Source: Scedosporium boydii (lineage: Eukaryota; Ascomycota; Sordariomycetes; Microascales; Microascaceae). From it: DNA of 64,000 bases. The first letter of the stretch is position 1, and every line of letters begins with the position of its first letter. The stretch spans positions 1-64,000 of the forward strand of contig NJFT01000063.1 of the NCBI GenBank assembly GCA_002221725.1, given 5' to 3'. The notes under the pieces were generated by a model. It did not search any database. It was given only the letters and a program-made list of their open reading frames with translations, and had not been told where the DNA came from. Positions 33,139 to 45,527 of the stretch are shown piece after piece. A program made the position numbers and the translations under genes.

Positions 33139-34263
33139 AGTAGCGAACCTGTGGCGTACGTGGGAACTGGAAGTATTGGATATTGGTGTAGCTCAATGAA
33201 GGTTTCTCACTCTGGGTACGGGTATGGTAAGGGTCGGAGATGGGTGAAGAGAGGTTCTCGATTACCAAAAGGTCCACTTCTGGTGAAGATGGGCCCTCTT
33301 TTACAGCATTCTTAACTGAGGAATCGGCGGTGTTGTGACGGTTAGCGCAGGGTTGGCCGTGGGGGTGTTGTGAGAGCCTACGGAGTACAGGGGTATTTGG
33401 GCGAGGTAGTATGCGCCGTGCTGCTTCGGTACTATTGCGGGATCCTTAATCATGTTACTATTACCAAAGGATATCTTGCCGCTTTGGAAAAGGGACAAAG
33501 TCGACAGGGGAGAAGGGAACTTTGATACAAGAATTCAAGGGCCCTTGGAAAATTCAGTATCGGTGTCCGGGGACTTGGGCCTGTATCTGACACAAGGGAA
33601 AGATCGGACCAGGAAGATGTTCAAGGTATTCGTAAACCCACGAGCTGGGTTAGCCAAGGATTAGGCCATGCCAAGTGAAGATTATTACTGACATTGGGCT
33701 GAAATCACCGCAGGAAAACAGAACGGGGAACACTCCCGAGTCCTGCCTTGGCTGGGTGTGGAGCCAACAACCAAAAGGGTCTGCAGCCGGCCAAATCCTT
33801 GTCGAATTCTGCGAATACGGGACTTCTGACTTTGACCTGTCGTATTCATGCATTGTTTCGCTTGTTGCCGGAGCAGAAGATCGCAACCTTGTGTTGGTTC
33901 ACAACCATTGTTTGAAAAAAATGAAAATTCCTAATTGGAGGATACTGGTACCCCCATCTCGAGCCAGGGGAGGCGGATACACCGTTCGCTAAGATTTTTC
34001 AAAATGAAGCACAAAGCAGGCTTTGGTTCTACGAAGTAAAACTCCCCTGACCAGGGGATTGGGGAAGAGTCGAGGCGAACCGGTGCTTAACTTGTGTAAC
34101 TCTGAGGCCGTGAAGTCATAAAAGCCTGCTTTGTCCTCCTGACCGACTTTCTGGTGAATGGGGGAGACTAATCCCCACACCGAAAAGAGCTTAGTCGATT
34201 CAATTCGTTTCGTTTACATGCCGCGCTTCAGAAATATCGACGAGCACCGAGCTATAAGTCAGC
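33139..34263. other. Intergenic, nothing recognised
   Basis: This is the promoter interval between the divergent acyltransferase and PTH11-like genes. Open frames at 33,452-33,992 have no motifs. Confidence 0.45.
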
Positions 34264-35747
34264 ATGGAGGTTGATCTCGACGGGCCTGCCCTCGCTCCCC
34301 CAGAGGGTATCACTCCCAACTTCAGCAATCCCCCGAACCGAAATGATCTAGCCTGGGGCGTGCTGGTTACGTGCTGCGCTGTTGCTACAATATCGGTCCT
34401 TCTCCGTGCCTATGGCAGAGTCTATCTGTTAAGAAAATTCCAAGCGGAAGAGAGTACGTTTGAATCTAATCTGTGGTCCTGCCTTGCAATTCACCCTTAA
34501 CGCCAAAGGCTAAACGAACTGTTGCTAACTATCCATCTATTCTAGTTCTTGTCACACTCGCTTATGTTCGTGAACTCCTCCAATATCGATCGATGCGCCG
34601 CGGCTGATAATAATACTTACTTTTCCATAGGGGTGTGCTTGGGGGAGCGCCTATGCAACATTCGCTTTTATTGACACGCCGGGCTATTTCGTCCACCAGT
34701 GGGATGTCCGCCTCAGGGACGTCATCCCAACCACATATGTAAGTCTTGCTACCTCCTTGGGATTCCCTGGGGCTCGGCTGCTAACCGTCCGCAGTGGATC
34801 CTCGTCTTCGGTGTTTGCTACTCCTTCGTTCTTCCGTTTCTCAAATCGGCGATTCTAATAGAATGGTGCCGACTATTCGTCACTCCGGGGACAAAGACCA
34901 ACAGTCTCTTCTTCTGGGGTTGTATGGCCGTCATCTTCGTTCAGGTCGGTGCTGGCATCGCTATTATCGTCGCGTTGAATTTCCAGTGCATCCCCCACGA
35001 GAGAATCTACGATTTCACAGTCCCAGGAAAATGTTGGGACCTATTCAAGCTGCAGGTTGCGTCGGCCACCATCCATCTCGTGTCAGACATTGCTATTTTC
35101 ATGTTGCCACAACGTATAATCTGGAAACTAAACATGTCATGGCGGAAGAGGCTTGGTGTTTCGGTCATTTTTGGCCTGGGATTCCTGTAAGTCTGGACGC
35201 GGAACCCCAAGGTCCCGGTTCGTCTACCACGCTAACATTTGAGAAATATCGTAGTGCCTGTGTCTCGGCGGCTTTCAGACTGGCCGTGACGGTCGCATAT
35301 GGCAGAGCCACTGATGCCATCTTCAACCTGGGCCCTTTAGTTTTCTGGGCCTCCGCTGAGATGACATGCGGATTCTTTATTGTCTGCGTACCATGCATCC
35401 CGAAGATTCTCAAGGACACTGGTGTCATGAGCAAGATTAAGAGAGGACTGGGCATGAAGTCCACGAAGGCAAATTCGAGCCAAAATTGGAACCGTTATGG
35501 AAGTGGGCCGTCGAACCATAGTAAGGCGATGAAGACAACAAACGACGCATATTACGAGTTGGATGAGGATGGCGTACCTATGAAGGATATAAAGGGGTCG
35601 GAATCGACGGAGCATCTCCAGAACGCCGCGCCCGCCGATGGAATCGTCCGTACCACTCGCATCGCGGTCACGCAGGACTCAAGGTCGGTGAGCGACGGTG
35701 GGAGTAATAACGTGTCCACAGATCCTAGGGGTGGGTGGGCAAGGTAG
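34264..35747 (+). CDS. PTH11-like/fungal rhodopsin-type integral membrane protein
   Basis: Five exons (34,264-34,453; 34,546-34,565; 34,631-34,738; 34,795-35,186; 35,255-35,747) join in frame to 400 residues; exon 2 is a 20-base micro-exon. The protein has seven hydrophobic segments, starting with 'DLAWGVLVTCCAVATISVLL', followed by the family's conserved 'WILVFGVCYSFVLPFLKSAI', 'FQC...KCWD', 'SDIAIFMLPQRIIWKLNMSWRKRLGV' and 'WASAEMTCGFFIVCVPCIP' regions. A ~130-residue polar cytoplasmic tail follows. There is no N-terminal CFEM domain. These proteins are plasma-membrane receptors or receptor-like proteins; some sense surfaces or nutrients. Its ligand is unknown. It lies 1.2 kb upstream of the polyketide synthase pseudogene. 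Confidence 0.85.
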
Positions 35748-36987
35748 ATGCCGACTGTAGAACACTGTGAATACAAGCCTACCTATCCTTCTCCGAGGCG
35801 CGTCACGACTTTAGTGCGCCGAGGAGTTGGAGATTGGGCATCAGGAGCCTCGGAAGGAGGAAGGGGTGTTTCAGTAGTGCCAAGTAATTGCAGGTAATCA
35901 CCTCTTCCTTCTGTGTAATTAACGCTTGGTACTGTATTATAAAGCATCACATCTTTTCTGCATCGGCCGAAGAACAAGACAGCACGTACTCTTCAGAATA
36001 TGATTGTTCGGACAAGGTTGGTATACTTCGTACTCATCGATCAAGTTATTCCGCGTCCAATACTCCTATAGATCGTGGCGAGAGGGCCTGTCCGCAACCG
36101 AGATTATGCCATCAAGGCGAGTTGTAAGGTTGCAAACCGCGTTGGTTCGACGTTGGTTGACAAGGATTCAAGACGGAACGGAGCCACTCCTGATCCACCT
36201 GATGAGCTGATAAGTGGGGATTGAGTCGTATTATCTGCAGGCCCCTTTCAAGGGAACCACCCGGAATTCCTCTTCAGACCTAGTCTCTGGGTCTAGTGTT
36301 ACATCCGAGTTCCCCGCCCCTGGCTTGTGCATCCGATATCCATCCCGACCGGGCCGATCACTGGACGACGATCTTTGGGAAGGGTTGACGGTAGATTACG
36401 AAGTAAAAAGACATTACAGTCCTCCCCGGTATCTTTCTCTCTATATTTAGCTGCCTCCAAAGCAGTGTGAAACACAATATAAGGAAAGATTCTTATGGAC
36501 AATCGAACTCCATATTTTAATTACAATTCGTCTACTACTTTCTGACGCTGCTCAGATATTGAACCTTTCCCCATCTCAGAAAGGGACGGGCTGGGGGTTC
36601 GACAATACACGTGAAAATGCCCAGCCAAGCGATTGATCCAACCAGGGTCGCAACAAATATTGCTGTCTCATACAAGTAAGTCGTGCCGAAGAAGGATCAT
36701 GGCTGCTCCGGAGATCCTCGGCTTTGATATGATGCCATTCACCCTTCTGCATGAGCCACCATGCCACCATGTATGCGTGATGCATTGCCCTCTTGTCTCG
36801 CCCCTGTTCTATTCCTACAACCATCCGGATGCTGTGGGGCTCATGATATGGGCTCATTAATATGCAACTCTGTGGCGTTTAGTGCTCTTTTATAAAGCGG
36901 AAGCCTTGCCTTGGCACCTCAAACTCGAATTGCAAATCAACACATTGAATAACACACCGAAGACTGTTCTGGATATTGATTGTGGAA
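35748..36987. other. Intergenic, nothing recognised
   Basis: No coding motif or RNA gene is seen between the PTH11-like gene and the polyketide synthase pseudogene. The last ~100 bases would have held the synthase promoter and leader. Confidence 0.45.
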
Positions 36988-39900
36988 ATGCAACAACAAG
37001 CCGCCATGAAAGAAATCAAAGTCAACTCACCACTCTCCGATGCGGAGACCGCATTGTATGGGGCCGGCGATATCGCTATCGTGGGATACTCGTTTAAGCT
37101 CACTCGAGATGTTGATGACGATTCTACTTTGTGGGAGGTCCTCCACGGCCGACGAAACTTAATGACACCCTGGCCAGACTCCCGGATGAGAGCTGGATCT
37201 TTTATAAATAATACGGACTACAAGGTAGGGGTTCCTCAGGTTTGGCACCCGATTTAATGACCTCCAGCTCATCTAAAGCAGTCTCATGGCCGGGCGGACA
37301 TTTTATCAACGAAGATTTAGGAGGCTTCGATGCCCCCTTTTTTTCCGTCACTACGAAGGAGGCGGCATCGATGGATCCGATGCAACGCTGGACTTTGGAA
37401 ACGTCATATCGGGCGTTTGAGAACGGTGAGTGCCAGATTTTGCGAGCCTAGTTGAGGGAAACCCTGCTTAGGAACGAACCGAACGACGCTCATCCAATAC
37501 GGCAGCTGGAATCCCAATTGAAAATCTCCGAGGTACACGCACCGCAGTATTCTCAGCTTCTATGCTCGAGGATTATGCGAGATTGACGGCTATGGACCCG
37601 GACAATGTAGAGAGGACAGCTGTCACTGGTGGTACCGTTCCGTGCATCATACCTAATCGGATCAGCTGGTTTTTTGATCTGCGTGGGCCTAGCATCCACA
37701 TCAACACAGCTTGCTCTAGTAGCTTGTCGGCAGTTGATATGGCCTGCAAGACTCTGCGGAGTGGCGACGCTTCATGCGTAAGTGGCTGCTATTCTACCCA
37801 CCACGTTGAGCCTGGGATAACGATGTGCATAACCACGCAAAGGCTCTCGTCACGGGATCCAACTTGCTTCTTGACCCTGCGGTTTTCCATATGCTGGCCA
37901 ACCAGAACTTTTTGTCTCCGGACAGCGTATGTTACAGTTTCGACCATCGTGCGAATGGGTACGCCAGGGGAGAAGGCGTCATTGCTCTTGTTCTCAAGCC
38001 CATATCTGCCGCTATCCGGGACTGTGACATGATTCGTGCGGTCATTCGGTCGACGGGGTCGAATCAAGATGGACACACGCCAGCACTTACGCAGCCTAGT
38101 CCCCATGCGCAAGAGGAATTGATCCGCCACGTTTATCAACAAGCCCACCTGTCCCCTGAGAAGACACGTTTTGTCGAGGCAGATGGCGAGTGAACCAGCA
38201 CTACACCTGGCATCTTCTAGAATTATTATTCTAACGATGTGAGTGACAGGAACTGGGACACCGGTGGGTGATCCGATCGAGATGGAGGCTATAGGCCGAG
38301 TCTTCCGGGAGTATAGATCACCCGAGGAACCACTTTACGTGTGCGTCTACTCGTCCGCTCGTCTTAAGAGTATCCCTTCATTACCTAGGATCCTCATTTG
38401 AGGACATTTGAGGACATTTGAGGACCGGGGACCTTTCGCCTAATGATCTGATAGCGGCTCGGTCAAATCGAACATCGGACATCTCGAGGGAGCCAGCGCC
38501 CTGGCTAGTATAATCAAATCGATTTCTCGCGCCTGGTCCCTCATTTTCCTTTCACAAGTGGACAAGTAGTAAATTTGGTTCCAAGTGATCCTTGAGAAGG
38601 GCATAATTCCACCCAACGCTCTCTTTGAAATGATGAATTCAGCCATCAACGCAGAATTCTATCGCATCGAGGTATGTATCCTCCGAGATGAATCACAGAG
38701 CTCATGTGTTAATGGGGCACCTTTCCTCCTTTTTCATTTTTGAAGGTCCCAACCAAGAATATCGTCTGGCCGGCGTCAGGGTTGCGCCGGATATCAGTGA
38801 ACTCCTTTGGATTCGGTGGCTCCAACGCACACATCATCCTTGACGATGCGTTTCATTACTTGCAAGACCGAGGTCTTGCTGGGAACCATTGCAGCGCCTC
38901 CGTTCCAGGCGCCGTAAAGGGTGACGACCTTCTGATCGTTGCTAATTCTATTAACCGGTCAGTTGAGTTCAACGGAATGAGCCGTCCGGTGAATGGGCAT
39001 AGGGTCGCCCCCGAGTCCATAGCCAGTTTTCTTGACCTGCCCAAGTTGCTCGTCTGGACAGCAGCAAGTGAGAAGGCAGCGAAGCGGATGGTCCAGGATT
39101 ACAAAGATTTCTATAAGAATCAAGTGTCGATCAATCCAGACAAGCTCAACCAACTTAGTTTTACGCTGGCCTCCCGGCGAAGCCAGATGCTCTGGAGATC
39201 CTTTGCTGTTGTCAAAGGTCAGGAAATGGTTCCCCTCGGAGAGGAGATCTCACCGACAAAACCAATCCGAAGCTCGACGGACGTAGAGTTGGCGTTCATA
39301 TTCACTGGTCAAGGAGCACAATATGCTGGCATGGGTTTGGATCTCATCCGATATCCTGTGTTTGTCACGGTCCTACGGCAGATTGATGATGTTTATCGCA
39401 GTTTGGGTTGTGAATGGAAACTGCTGGTACGCCGACATGAAAACATTGACGAGCCAGAATACAGTCAGCCATTGACAACAGCCTTGCAAATTGCTTTGAT
39501 GACGCTACTGCAGAGCTTCGGGGTAATGCCTACCGCTGTCGTGGGACACTCGTCGGGCGAGATTGCAGCTGCGTATGTGGAAACACCCTCAGGATTATCG
39601 CCTCACAGAAGACGAAACCATCGTATTTTACTGACATGGGAATTAACAGCTACTCCATCGGCGCATTATCATTGCATTCCGCTTGCAAGGTCTCATACTT
39701 CCGAGGTCAATTGGCAGGAAAGCTAAAACGTGAAAACTCATCTTCACCGGGTGCCATGATATCAATAAATCTGGCGCAAGACAAAATACCAGGATTCCTC
39801 GACGGAATTGAGATGCCAGACGTCAGCGGTGCCTCTGTCAGTATCGCTTGCATCAATAGTCCCCTTAACTGCACCCTGTCAGGCCCTGAACCGGCCATCG

Positions 39901-42900
39901 ATGCTATCAAAAAGCAGGCCGACAAGGATGGGACTTTTGCCCAGAAACTCAAGACTGGAGTTGCATACCACTCCCCATCAATACAGTCCATCGCCAACGA
40001 ATATCTCTCTGTTTTGGGGAGTCTTGAAGGTGCTGACTTCCGAGGCTCCAAGGCGACAGCCTCAATTCCCATGGTCTCATCTATTTCGGGCAAGGTTGTC
40101 CACCCAGCTGAATTGAGAAGTGCACGATACTGGGTCGAGAACATGGTATCTCCTGTCCAGTTTTCCAACGCAGTCCAGGTGGTAATAGAGGAGCCATCCT
40201 CTCTCCAGATTGCTGGCATCACCGACCTCCTTGAGATTGGGCCGCACCCGGCGCTACGCCGTCCAGTCCAAGACACCATACAAAGGGTTAGCAAAGACAA
40301 GAGGGAGATACGATACTTGAGCGCGCTGCAACGACGTCGGCCGGCAACCCAGACCACAATGGAGCTTATGGGACAGTTATTCTGTCTGGGGTATGCCGTT
40401 TCCGTCTCGGCGGTCAACCAGACACCGACACATCGGCCACTTCCGGCTCTCCTCACAGACTATCCTGAATATCCTTTCGATCGATCGCGCCAATACTGGG
40501 CCGAGTCGCGTCTTAGTCGAGACTATAGATTACGTGGGACGATCCAAGGCGAGACCCTCGGTGTGCGCGTATCGGATTGGAACCCCCTAAGACCTCGCTG
40601 GAGGAACTTTTTATGCGTCGAATCTGCGCCGTGGATCAAACACCATAAGGTAAAGTTTGTTGCGAAACCGAAAAGGACTAGGAAGGATATGGCAACGCTA
40701 AACTCTAGAGAAGATCAGCGGCACCGTGCTCTATCCGGCCGCAGGCATGCTCGTCATGGCCGTCGAAGCTCTACGGCAAATCATCCCGCCGAACCGCATC
40801 GCTCGAGGCTACCTTTTCAGAAGGGCCGAATTTAAAAGCCCCATCGTCGTGAAAAAGGCCTGGGAGGACCGGATTGAAACGCAGTTGCATCTGGAGTCAA
40901 AGGATGACGGCTCGAGCTGGTTCGAGACGACACTATTTTCCTACTTTCGTGGTCGGTGGACTGAATGCTTTCGTGCCACCGTCCGGGTAGACTATCAAGA
41001 CTCGCAACTAGACAGCAGTGAAAGGAGGTTAGCCGACGAAAGCATGCGGAGCAAATACAGTCGAGCAACGGAATTATGCCAAAGGCCTGTCGACTCGCGC
41101 GTTTTTTACAGTGACGCTGCCGAATACGGCCTCCAGTACGGGGATTGGTTCCAGTTGCTTCAGCACGTCCATTGGGATGGAAACGGGCTCACCGTGGCCA
41201 GAGTAGACGTTTCGAAGGTGAGGTACCAGACGAGCAGCCTGGTACATCCAGCTGTTCTTGATCAGGCTTTCCATCTGCTGCGCGTTAGCGCGGGCCAAAA
41301 ACCGGCTTGCAATGTTCCCGTACGTCTTTCGAATGCCTGGTTTGCGTCCTCAGGCTGGTAGCACCCCTAAACAGGTTCCGTAAGATGGTGGGCCACCTCG
41401 ACTTCGACGCCGACCGATGCGTATAAAGTGAACTATGAAGAAAAAGGTGGCCTTTATGCTTGCGACGACGATGGCACAGTTCTGTGTTCTATCCAACAGG
41501 CCTTCACTACGCCCATCTCTAGGAATACAGAGGAGAAACCAAAAGACAGAAAGTTGTTATACAGTGTCGAGTGGAAACCACAACTGAGCCTGCTTACCAC
41601 GCAGCAGCTGGCACGCGTGTGTCGTGCGGACAGAACTTTCATGAGAGATGAGACTGCTATTCGCACAAACCATGCCAAATTGTGCTCTGTCTTGGACCTC
41701 ATCTCATCACGCACACTTGAACACAGTCGCTCTGCCAAGGTGCCAGGGGGTCTTCATCGGCATGTTGAGTGGATGAGACATCACGTCGGCAAGCTTTCTC
41801 CTTCTGAAAGAAAAGAAGGGGAAACGATCAGCGATGCCGACATCGAGACCCGGCTGCAAGAGGTGGAAGAAGTGCTCCCGGTGTGGAAAGTGTACACGGC
41901 ATGCGCGCGAAAGCTCCCACAAATTCTCTCTGGAGAGATCAACCCGCTTCAGGTCGTGTTCCAGTCAGATCTTGCTAAAGCCTTCTATGCAGACCTCTTC
42001 CGAAACTTGTGTGTCGATAGTCAGCTTGCTGCCTTTCTGAACCTCGCCTCGCACGAAAATCCGGCACTGCGCGTCCTCGAGGTCGGCGCTGGCACGGGCG
42101 GGATGACTGGCCATGTGGTGGAGATCTTTCGGGAACGCGAGAAGAGAACTGGAACACTGGGCTTCGCTCAATACACGTACACGGACATTTCGCCTGTCTT
42201 CTTCGAGCAGGCGAGTAGTCGGTGGCCGGAGCTACAGGCTCAAGGGCGCATGACCTTCAAGACATTGGACTTGGATCGCGCCATTGATGAACAGGGATTT
42301 GAACCAGGGTCTTATGACTTGGTCGTTGCGGCTAGTGTGTTGCATGCTACTCCGTACCTCGAGGCTACCATTCGTAACGTGCGGAGAGCCCTAAAGACTG
42401 GCGGCCACATGGTGCTGGTTGAGGTCGTTAAGCCAGACGACATCGCCACCAACTTCATGGCTGGCCTGGTCCCGGGCTGGTGGGTGGCGCGCGAAGAATG
42501 GCGACCTCATTCGGCGGCTGTGCCCGAGCATTTGTGGGATAAGTGCTTGCGTGCCAATGGTTTCTCGGGTTATGATATGGTTATCCGTGACTACCAGAGT
42601 GATGTGTGCCATATAATGAGTATTATCGCCACCACGGCCTCGGAGGAAATCAAAACCCCACATGAATCAGCATCAAAGCTCGGCCGTCTCGTCCTAGTTA
42701 TTGACAACGAGCAGTCAAGTGAACAGCTACGACTGGCAAAGCTATTGCAAGGTACCTTCGATGCCAAAATAAACCGGCCGGCGATGATTTGCACGTTCTC
42801 TCGCGATCAACTCGAATTAAACGTAGGTGAAGATGACCTCGTCATCTGCCTGGCCGAAGTCAACCACAAGCCTCTGCTCACCAACCTGTCTGAAGAAGGC

Positions 42901-45527
42901 TTCGCATGCCTCCAGTGCTTAACCAAACAGGCATCCAAGCTACTTTGGGCCACGGCCACAAGGGTAGACGACACAGAGTACCCTGACTATAGTTTCGTAC
43001 AGGGTTTCATGCGGTCTATCCGGGCCGAGCAACCTGATAGCCGCATCATGACCATTGCCATTGAGGGGGAGCCGGACATGGCGACCTGTGCAGAGCTCAT
43101 TGAGAGCGTCATCCTCGCTGCATTTGACTCGCCGTCATCCAAAGAGGTGGAGTACGTGGTCCGAGACGGCCTCATCATGACGGGCAGGGCTATTGAAGAT
43201 GTAACTGGAAATGACGTCCTTGAGCCCCTCCTCTCTCCGAAGCTACAGCAGAAACCGTGGGCCGACGGGCCAGCTCTGCAGCTCTCACTGGGTACCCCTG
43301 GCGCCCTGGAATCACTGAGATTCGACAGAGATACTGTCCATGAGACGACTGATATTGGACCGCATGACGTCGAGATTGAAACTAAGGCCTGGGGTCTTAA
43401 CCAATGGGACTCTCAGTCTGTGCTGGGTCAATTGGATCTTCAGCATGAAGCGAGGCTGAGGAGCGACTGCGGAGGTATCGTGACCCGACTTGGTCGTGAC
43501 TGCGATCCGTCTATTCAACTGGGCGACCGTGTCTGTATGATCACACAGGGTACCTTGTGCACATACGCTCGAGCACATGAGGCGGATGTTGTCAAGATAC
43601 CCGACGCCTCGTCGTTTGAAACAGCTACCTCTTATCATCATCCCAGGCATCACAGCTTACCATGCACTCGTCAATGTTGCCCGGCTCCGGGAAGGAGACA
43701 AGATCCTGATCCACTCTGCTGCCAGTAGCTCAGGCCAGATGGGCGTGTGGATTGCCAAGCTCCAGGGCGCCCGTGTCTTCGCGACTGCCGAATCGCTGGA
43801 AGACAGGCAGCTCCTAACGGACGTGTTGAAAATCCCCGAAGATCATGTCTTCTCTAAAGCTACTTCGTTCGTCCAGGGTGTGATGCATGCCACAGAGGGG
43901 CACGGCGTCGACGTGATTTTCAACCCTGTTCCGGGTGAAGAGGCGATGTCAGTATCATCCGAATGCATGGCCCCAGGCGGACATTTTGTCGAGACCGGCC
44001 GTGCTGACACAAAACTCAATGTGGTGATGTCAACGGAGATGTTTGCCAGAAACGGCACTTTTTCGAGGGTTGATTGGACGCAATTGAGCCAGAAGGCCAC
44101 TGCTAAGCTACTGAAGGAAACCGTGAAATTGCTGGGGAGGAGGAAAATCCAACCCCCCCAACCGCTGCACATATTCAATGCAGCTGAACTTCAGAATGCC
44201 TTTAGGCAGCTCCAAAGGAGCATTGATTCCGGGCGTGTCATAATAATCCCCAGACCGGGGGACTTGGTTCCGGTAAGTTTGCTTCGAGGAGAAGCGAGAC
44301 TCAGGTAATTCACTCTGTATTTCCGCCCTACTAAAGTTTGAGTTCCCCGTAGTGCTTTGTTCAGGATCGACGGGCATGGACGTTTAGGAACAATTCCTCA
44401 TATCTAATCGTCGGAGGGTCCGGTGGTCTAGGTCGTGCAATCGTCAGGTGGATGGCGGACCGCAGAGCAAAATATCTCATCATCCTCTCCCGATCTGGCG
44501 CTACGTCCAAAGCTGCCGCAGACATGATGGAGCGCCTAACAGCTCGTGGCGTCAAAATCATGTCCTTCAAGTGTGACGCGTCGTCAGAAACAAGCCTTGC
44601 GGATGTGTTGAACGAGTGTGCGTGCACAATACCGCCTATAAAGGGCTGTATAAACGCGGCCATGGTCCTCCAAGACGCCATTTTCCAGGACAGTATGACA
44701 TATACGCAGTGGAATCTCACATTGCATTCCAAAGTACGGACGTCGAAGAATCTAAACGGCCTGTTACCCGAAAACCTCGACTTTTTCATCCTTCTCGCAT
44801 CTCTCGCTGGAGTTGCCGGCCAGATGGCCAGTTCTAACTATGCAGGCGGCTGTTCGTTTCAGGACGCGCTGGCCCACCACCGCATTGCCCACGGTCAAAA
44901 GGCTCTCTCGCTCGATATTGGGTGGATGCGCAACATCGGCATCATCGCCGAGACGGGGGCATATCAGCGCCAGCGCCAGGCAGCCGACGATATGCAGCCT
45001 ATAGAGGACACTGATCTACTCGCCCTGCTGACGGTGTACTGCGATCCGACTAGCTCGGGGTTGGCGACGCCTCAAGCCCAGTCCCAAGTCCTATTCGGGC
45101 TGCGAACGCCTGCCGACGCCCTTGCCGAAGGGAAACCTGTCCCAGCCCTGCTAGACCGACCATTGTTCGCTCCCTTCTCGTTCATCGTTGGCGGCTTGGG
45201 CACGCCACCCCAGGGCAGTGCCTACGACAACTCGCTCACGGCAGCGGCCCTTTTCCGCACGTCCACCGATTCCGGAGAACGCTCACAGGCCGTCGTTCGT
45301 GCCTTGGCGGCAAAATTAGCGCGGGCCATGGCCATCTCACCAGGTGATGTGGAGCCGAGCAAGCCACTTTCTAGCTATGGTGTCGACTTGCTCATGGTCG
45401 TGAGCTAAGGAACTGGATCAAGAGGGAATTTGGCGCGGCTCTGGCCATCTTTGAGATTATGGATGGGGTACCTATTGCAAATATTGCACACTTGGTTTCG
45501 AAAAGAAGTCTGACGAGAAGGGAGTGA
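36988..45527 (+). pseudogene. Highly reducing type I polyketide synthase, inactivated
   Basis: Domains occur in the order KS (37,070-38,830), AT (39,290-40,290), DH (40,600-41,340), C-MT (42,050-42,600), ER (43,280-44,260), KR (44,390-45,000), ACP (45,290-45,520). Intact landmarks include the KS cysteine (TACSSS), AT serine (GHSSGE), DH 'WIKHH', MT 'EVGAGTGG' and the KR 'NYAGG' tyrosine. Several ~55-115 bp introns splice correctly (37,426-37,505; one after GGCGACGCTTCATGC near 37,778; 39,573-39,649; 44,274-44,352). Lesions: a one-base frame loss near 37,290; KS catalytic His codon now GAT (38,182-38,184), followed by a GC donor (38,186); no clear donor near 38,540; TAG and TAA at 41,359-41,361 and 41,368-41,370 replacing probable CAG and CAA; a frame loss near 43,630; ACP serine codon now TTG (45,388-45,390); a frame loss near 45,400. 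The product and its pathway are unknown. Confidence 0.9.

Noticed and set aside
39570..39650. Apparent frame loss in the AT domain after GHSSGEIAAA
   Set aside because: It is fully explained by a canonical intron starting GTATGT at 39,573 and ending at the CAG before 39,650; the frame is restored.
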